Positions 56,196 through 60,000 of a stretch of 60,000 nt of DNA are shown here, in pieces. The number at the start of each line of letters is the position of its first letter. Positions within the stretch are counted from its first letter, which is position 1. Made by a program: the position numbers and the translations under genes. Below the pieces are notes generated by a model, which did no database searches, was not told the DNA's origin, and worked only from the letters and a program-made list of their open reading frames with translations. Origin of the DNA: Takakia lepidozioides (lineage: Eukaryota; Streptophyta; Takakiopsida; Takakiales; Takakiaceae); the NCBI GenBank assembly GCA_030704615.1, contig CM060732.1, positions 70,725,053 to 70,785,052 on the forward strand. Reading direction: 5' to 3'.

Positions 56196-56290
56196 TTTTT
56201 TAAAGGAAATACCCGGGAGTGACCGCTCACAAATCAGGCCCGTTAATTATAGTGAGAGGAGAAAATATCCTCTTTCAGATTAACCTTGCC
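56196..56290 (-). repeat. SINE family A, 3' fragment
   Basis: In reverse complement: AGGATATTTTCTCCTCTCAC, GGGCCTGATTTGTGAGCGG and GGGTATTTCCTTTAAAAA. The tRNA-like head is missing. Confidence 0.7.
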
Positions 56291-56319
56291 ATGCCATGAG
56301 GCGGAGAGCATGGGACATC

Positions 56320-57080
56320 GCCCAAGGTGGGGGTTGGTATCCTGTGAGCATAGTGTGAGCACAACCCACGGTCATGGGAGTTTCATGTTTTTAAACCTCG
56401 GTCATAGGAGTTATATGTTTTCAAAACGGAATAAAACCATAAGCGGGTATAGAGCACCGGTGCATTTGTACAATACATCTGTGCCAATTCAGCGAGGCGA
56501 ACCTTCAGTAGTGTAGCCAAAAACCCTAAACCTATAGTGGTGGCAATGAATTTCGCATTGAGAAATACTTGGTGATATGGGCACAAACTAAGCAGTGGTG
56601 AATTTCACACTGAGAAATACTTGGTGATATGAGCAAAACTAAGCAAGCGGTGGGTTTTGCATTGAGAAATCCCATCACCCAAAGATCTTACATCCAAAGA
56701 GAATGGGTGGGGGCTTGAAAAGTGACCTATTCATCTTTTTAGCCACAATGTGATTGCTTCTCAGGCGGAATTTCGCAATGCGAAATTATCCATGGGTGAT
56801 TTTTTTTCTTTTTTTTTTCCTTTTTTTCTTGTAAGCAAGGGAAATGACCTTAAAGTTGAGGTGAAGCCTCACAGCCCACTCTCCCGCCGCTTATGGAGAA
56901 AAAGCCACGCCAATAGGGTAACATGTTCATCAAGTATAGGGGCTACTTGGTATAGGGGCTACTTGTTCTTTATGTGTTAATTTCGCATAATGGTTAATTT
57001 CGTCAATTTCATTTCGCAGTGGAAATTTCTCAGAAACTTCGGTGAATATGCCCTTGTGCTCGCGTAAGCATGGTCACACC
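56320..57080. repeat. Interspersed repeat with GTGAGCA ends, copy 2
   Basis: GGTTGGTATCCTGTGAGCA at the left, TTGTGCTCGCGTAAGCATGG at the right. The interior shares CACAACCCACGGTC, GGTCATAGGAGTTA and AATTATCCATGGG with 35651-36225. The TTTCGCATTGAGAAAT motif occurs here in at least five versions, one a perfect palindrome (ATTTCGCAATGCGAAAT at 56766-56781). Confidence 0.65.
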
Positions 57081-57256
57081 TCCGCCCAAGGGAAGGGGGA
57101 GAAGATTGTAAAAATACCACACCCCACAAGGTAGCGGAACTAAGAATCACCTGGGTGGCACTGAGTTCTCTTTCCAACTTAGCTACAGACTTGTGGTGGC
57201 ATCTTGATATGTGACTTGTGTGATGTAGCCTCTCTTATTTTTATAGTAGTAGGCAC

Positions 57257-57345
57257 TTTTTTTTTGTTTTATTTATTTTTTCAGGCTCAGATGCAAAGCA
57301 TAGATGCTAAACTGCCTGAGAGCTCTGACCAAGGGAGCTGGCATT
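57257..57345 (-). mobile_element. 89 bp retroposed insert with A-tail and 11 bp target duplication
   Basis: Flanked by GTAGTAGGCAC on both sides (57246-57256 and 57346-57356). On the minus strand it begins AATGCCAGCTCCCTTGGTCAG and ends in A-rich sequence with AAATAAATAAAAC, the signature of L1-type retroposition. AGCTCCCTTGGTCAGAGC is tRNA-box-A-like, so it may be a very short SINE or a tRNA-related retropseudogene. Confidence 0.75.
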
Positions 57346-57399
57346 GTAGTAGGCACATTGTCACACTCTTTCCTTTTTTTTCCTTTTTTCCTTTTTTAT

Positions 57400-57505
57400 G
57401 GTTTACAAGGAAACACCAGCCCCAGCATTTCAATTCTTTTTACATAAAAAGGGGACGGAGGCCTTGTTTTAATTTGAGAACGAGGAAAAAATAGACTCAA
57501 TAGGG
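57400..57505 (-). repeat. LINE 3' end fragment
   Basis: In reverse complement: CTATTTTTTCCTCGTTCTC, GGCCTCCGTCCCCTTTTTAT and an A-rich tail. It matches the 3' UTR of the LINE at 55326. Confidence 0.65.
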
Positions 57506-57670
57506 CCATGAGACTATCTTATATTCAAATTCGAAATTTTTGTAGTGATATATGCAATTAGAGTTGAACAAACCTGATTAGAACACCAAAACAAATGGAT
57601 TCCATGTGAAGCACTGTATTTCAAATCTGTACACATTTCTACATGGTTGTTGGGCTATATCGGTTTTAAC

Positions 57671-58865
57671 CAGTGTTGGCCGATATTATCTTTTTATAAT
57701 ATCCACCGGTTCCGGGTATTAAGAACTTTAGGTTCAGATATCTACCGGTTCCAGGTATTGCCAACATGACAAACAGCAGATCCGGGTAGATGCATATCCG
57801 CCGGTTATGCCTCTATATATATATTATAAAAGTCATTTATGTGCGGATGTGGATTGGTAGTTCAGCGCTAGAGTTGGCAAGAGGAGGTCATGGGTTTGAA
57901 TATCTCGGGTTTCCGGCACAGAAATGACAAAAATAAATAAAAATTCAACAGCCCGTTTTTTATTTAACTAACGTCCGACAGCATTGGCAGGTACGGTACC
58001 CAGGTCTGACCACATATACCGGTCCACCAAGAGTCGAGAATATCATCTTCTACAAATTTGTACTAACCTAATTATACCCTTGTAAATAGAGAGAGAGAAG
58101 ACTCTGGCCAAGGCCGGCGTAACTAAGAGCCTACCCTTGTAAACTATGACATTGTTCTAATATGTACCCAGTCCTTGGAAAATTAAAATCGACCAAAGGC
58201 GAAAGTACATGTAGGAGTTAGGGGGTAAGTTGCATCGGCCCCACATGGTTACTGCCCATATGGAGTCCATGCCCAAGGAATAGAGAACGTTCTAGAGGGA
58301 CTGCCAAAAGTGCTTTGATAGTTCCTAATGTACGTACCAGGCCCATAGCAATCCGCAGTAAGGTACAAGAGGTCAGATAGAGGGTGGCTGGACAAAGACC
58401 AACACGAGGAGGGAGGTAGCGGTAGGGGCTGGCGGCAACTAGGACTAGGAGGAGGAGGGAGGTTTGGGATATTGCAAACTCAGTTCTCTAGTTCATTCCA
58501 TTGCTCACATATTTATTTGTGTTGAACCGCGATGAGCGATATCTCATCGCGGTGGTTGGGCACGAACAGAAGGGTTGAGGGTCTGAAATTATGTTACACC
58601 AATTACATTTACAACGGAGTTTGTTATATGCAATTACGTCGCCGTATGAGTCTACACCGATTTTATAAAGGATTCGAGGTGAATAAGGAATAAGGACTAT
58701 AATATGCCCAAAAATAAATTAGATAGCATTCTACCTTGATAGGCTCGGAGGGTACGTTAAAATTAGAAAATTCCATTAACATGCCCAGACCGGATTCCAA
58801 CCGGATCCGGATACATTGATATCCTCTTGTTGATATCCTAATGACTCTATATCCGCCCAACATTG
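57671..58865. mobile_element. hAT-type element, 1195 bp, with nested pieces
   Basis: Starts CAGTGTTGGCCGATATTA and ends TATCCGCCCAACATTG. The flanks GTTTTAAC (57663-57670) and GCTTTAAC (58866-58873) are an 8 bp duplication with one mismatch. Inside are a tRNA-like stretch (TAGTTCAGCG, then GGGTTTGAATATC at 57894) and, near 57985-58030, a fragment of another hAT terminus. No transposase. Confidence 0.75.
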
Positions 58866-59014
58866 GCTTTAACTTACCCTCCAGCTCCGGGAAGTTGGCC
58901 GCTCATTTTTAAGGATAGTAATAACTACTGAAAATACAGAAATTCCAAAAAAGACTGCCGGACCTCTTTTTTAAGAAAAAAACATTATTTCGGCATAGGC
59001 TTGACGAACTGCAT

Positions 59015-59648
59015 AGGCAAGTATGGTATATAGTAAAGGTATGAGTAATGGTATGAAGAACCATACCCTGCTGGTATGAAAGAACATTATACCCGGTGCA
59101 TAACCTAATAGGGTGGATATTGAGTCAAGGATTTGCTCGTCGATACCAGACCAGCCTGGGTTGTCGCTGTTGTTAGACTGCCTGCGATACCATTATTGAG
59201 GGTTGCAAGCAGCGATGGAGCTCAGTATAATTAGGGATATGGATAAGTAGAGTATGAATATGAGCTCTAGTGAGCACTTGAGACGTATCACAAATTGCTC
59301 AGACTCTCTGCGGGGGAAGTGGAAATCTGGTCCTAGCTACCATGACTGCGCAGAAAAATAACTGCAAGACAGTTCTGACAATTGTACTGTAAACAAAGGC
59401 TCAACATCATAACTACCAATATACCAATGTTCATATACCCCAGTATCAATATCAAAAAAATTAATACCAATACCATACCCATATACTATCCATTTTACAA
59501 GACCTCTTACCCTATTGATACCATTAATACTCTGTCAGGTCATACCTGCCACCATACCCTTACCAGCCTGGTATGCATAAGGGATCAGATCCTTCATAAC
59601 AGGACCAGTCTGGTATTTAAAAATACATATACCGGTCCAATACTACTC
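59015..59648. mobile_element. hAT-type MITE, degenerate copy
   Basis: The right end ACCAGTCTGGTATTTAAAAA through ACCGGTCCAATACTA matches the element at 29580-30089. The left part shares TAGTAAAGGTATGA. The ends are eroded, so boundaries are approximate. Confidence 0.6.
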
Positions 59649-59819
59649 CATACACATACACTTGAGTTGCATCAGATAGCACTTCATAGATCTATCCCAC
59701 CTTTCCGACGAATAATTCAGATTAAAACTTTACACACGATGAGGAGGATCAGTGTTTGTTTTTTCATTTTCCAAAACGCCAGAGGGCCGACATGTGACTC
59801 ATCCACCCAGCACCCATCA

Positions 59820-60000
59820 CCTTTTTTTTCTTTTTTTTTTGAAACGGGACAGAGGCCCTTTTAATCAAATTAAATTAAACAAAGGTTCACAAAAGGTGGA
59901 AAAAATAACCACCTAGGGAGGCCGTGGAGGCTAACAGAGGGGGAACTTCCCCATTACCCTAGCAAACCTGCTAAGCAGAAGGGGAGAGAGAGAGAGGTGT
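59820..60000 (-). repeat. LINE 3' end, runs past the window
   Basis: In reverse complement: TGGTTATTTTTTCCACC, AAAAGGGCCTCTGTCCCG and an A-rich tail at 59821-59842. Homologous to the LINE at 55326-56079. The body continues beyond base 60000. Confidence 0.65.

Overview
Eukaryotic nuclear DNA from a streptophyte, most likely a charophyte green alga (Chara-like). The evidence is plant-type genes (an intron-containing 2-oxoglutarate dioxygenase, a microsomal cytochrome P450, a signal peptidase SPC12 subunit), Ty3/gypsy elements with an initiator-Met tRNA primer site, and a gypsy element carrying a DNA cytosine-5 methyltransferase. As far as I recall, that last combination is known only from charophytes (and, in other retroelement classes, dinoflagellates). 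The organism is inferred, not proven.

Layout. 0-2.2 kb: 3' end of a chromodomain gypsy element with its LTR. 2.2-11.4 kb: an unusual region with an ORF ending in RNA-polymerase-II-CTD-like heptads, 13 copies of a CGCGCGATCGCGCG-type palindrome, and a broken transposase-like gene (DUF7869/DUF8039-like). 11.5-13.6 kb: an internally deleted chromodomain-type gypsy copy, minus strand. 13.7-18.7 kb: a decayed minus-strand gypsy element with gag-like region, protease, cytosine methyltransferase, RT, RNase H, integrase and PHD finger. 18.75-22.4 kb: a Mutator-like element with about 0.8 kb inverted arms. 23.2-27.8 kb: nested tRNA-derived SINEs, a TA-flanked inverted-repeat element and a hAT-type MITE. 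27.9-29.5 kb: a P450 with one stop and one frameshift. 33.0-35.4 kb: an apparently intact four-exon 2OG dioxygenase. 37.7-42.2 kb: minisatellites and a second Mutator transposase with a repeat-filled intron. 44-48 kb: a multi-exon coiled-coil/RING gene, with a degenerate tandem copy at 50.5-53.1 kb. 54.5 kb: SPC12. 55.3-60 kb: LINE 3' ends, SINE pieces and more hAT-type elements.

Functional reading. Most of the window is transposon graveyard. The convincingly intact host genes are the dioxygenase and SPC12; the P450 and RING gene are one or two small lesions from intact. The most notable biology is epigenetic: one gypsy lineage carries a chromodomain, another a methyltransferase plus a PHD finger, and a CpG-dense palindrome family nearby shows the C-to-T/G-to-A decay expected of methylated DNA.
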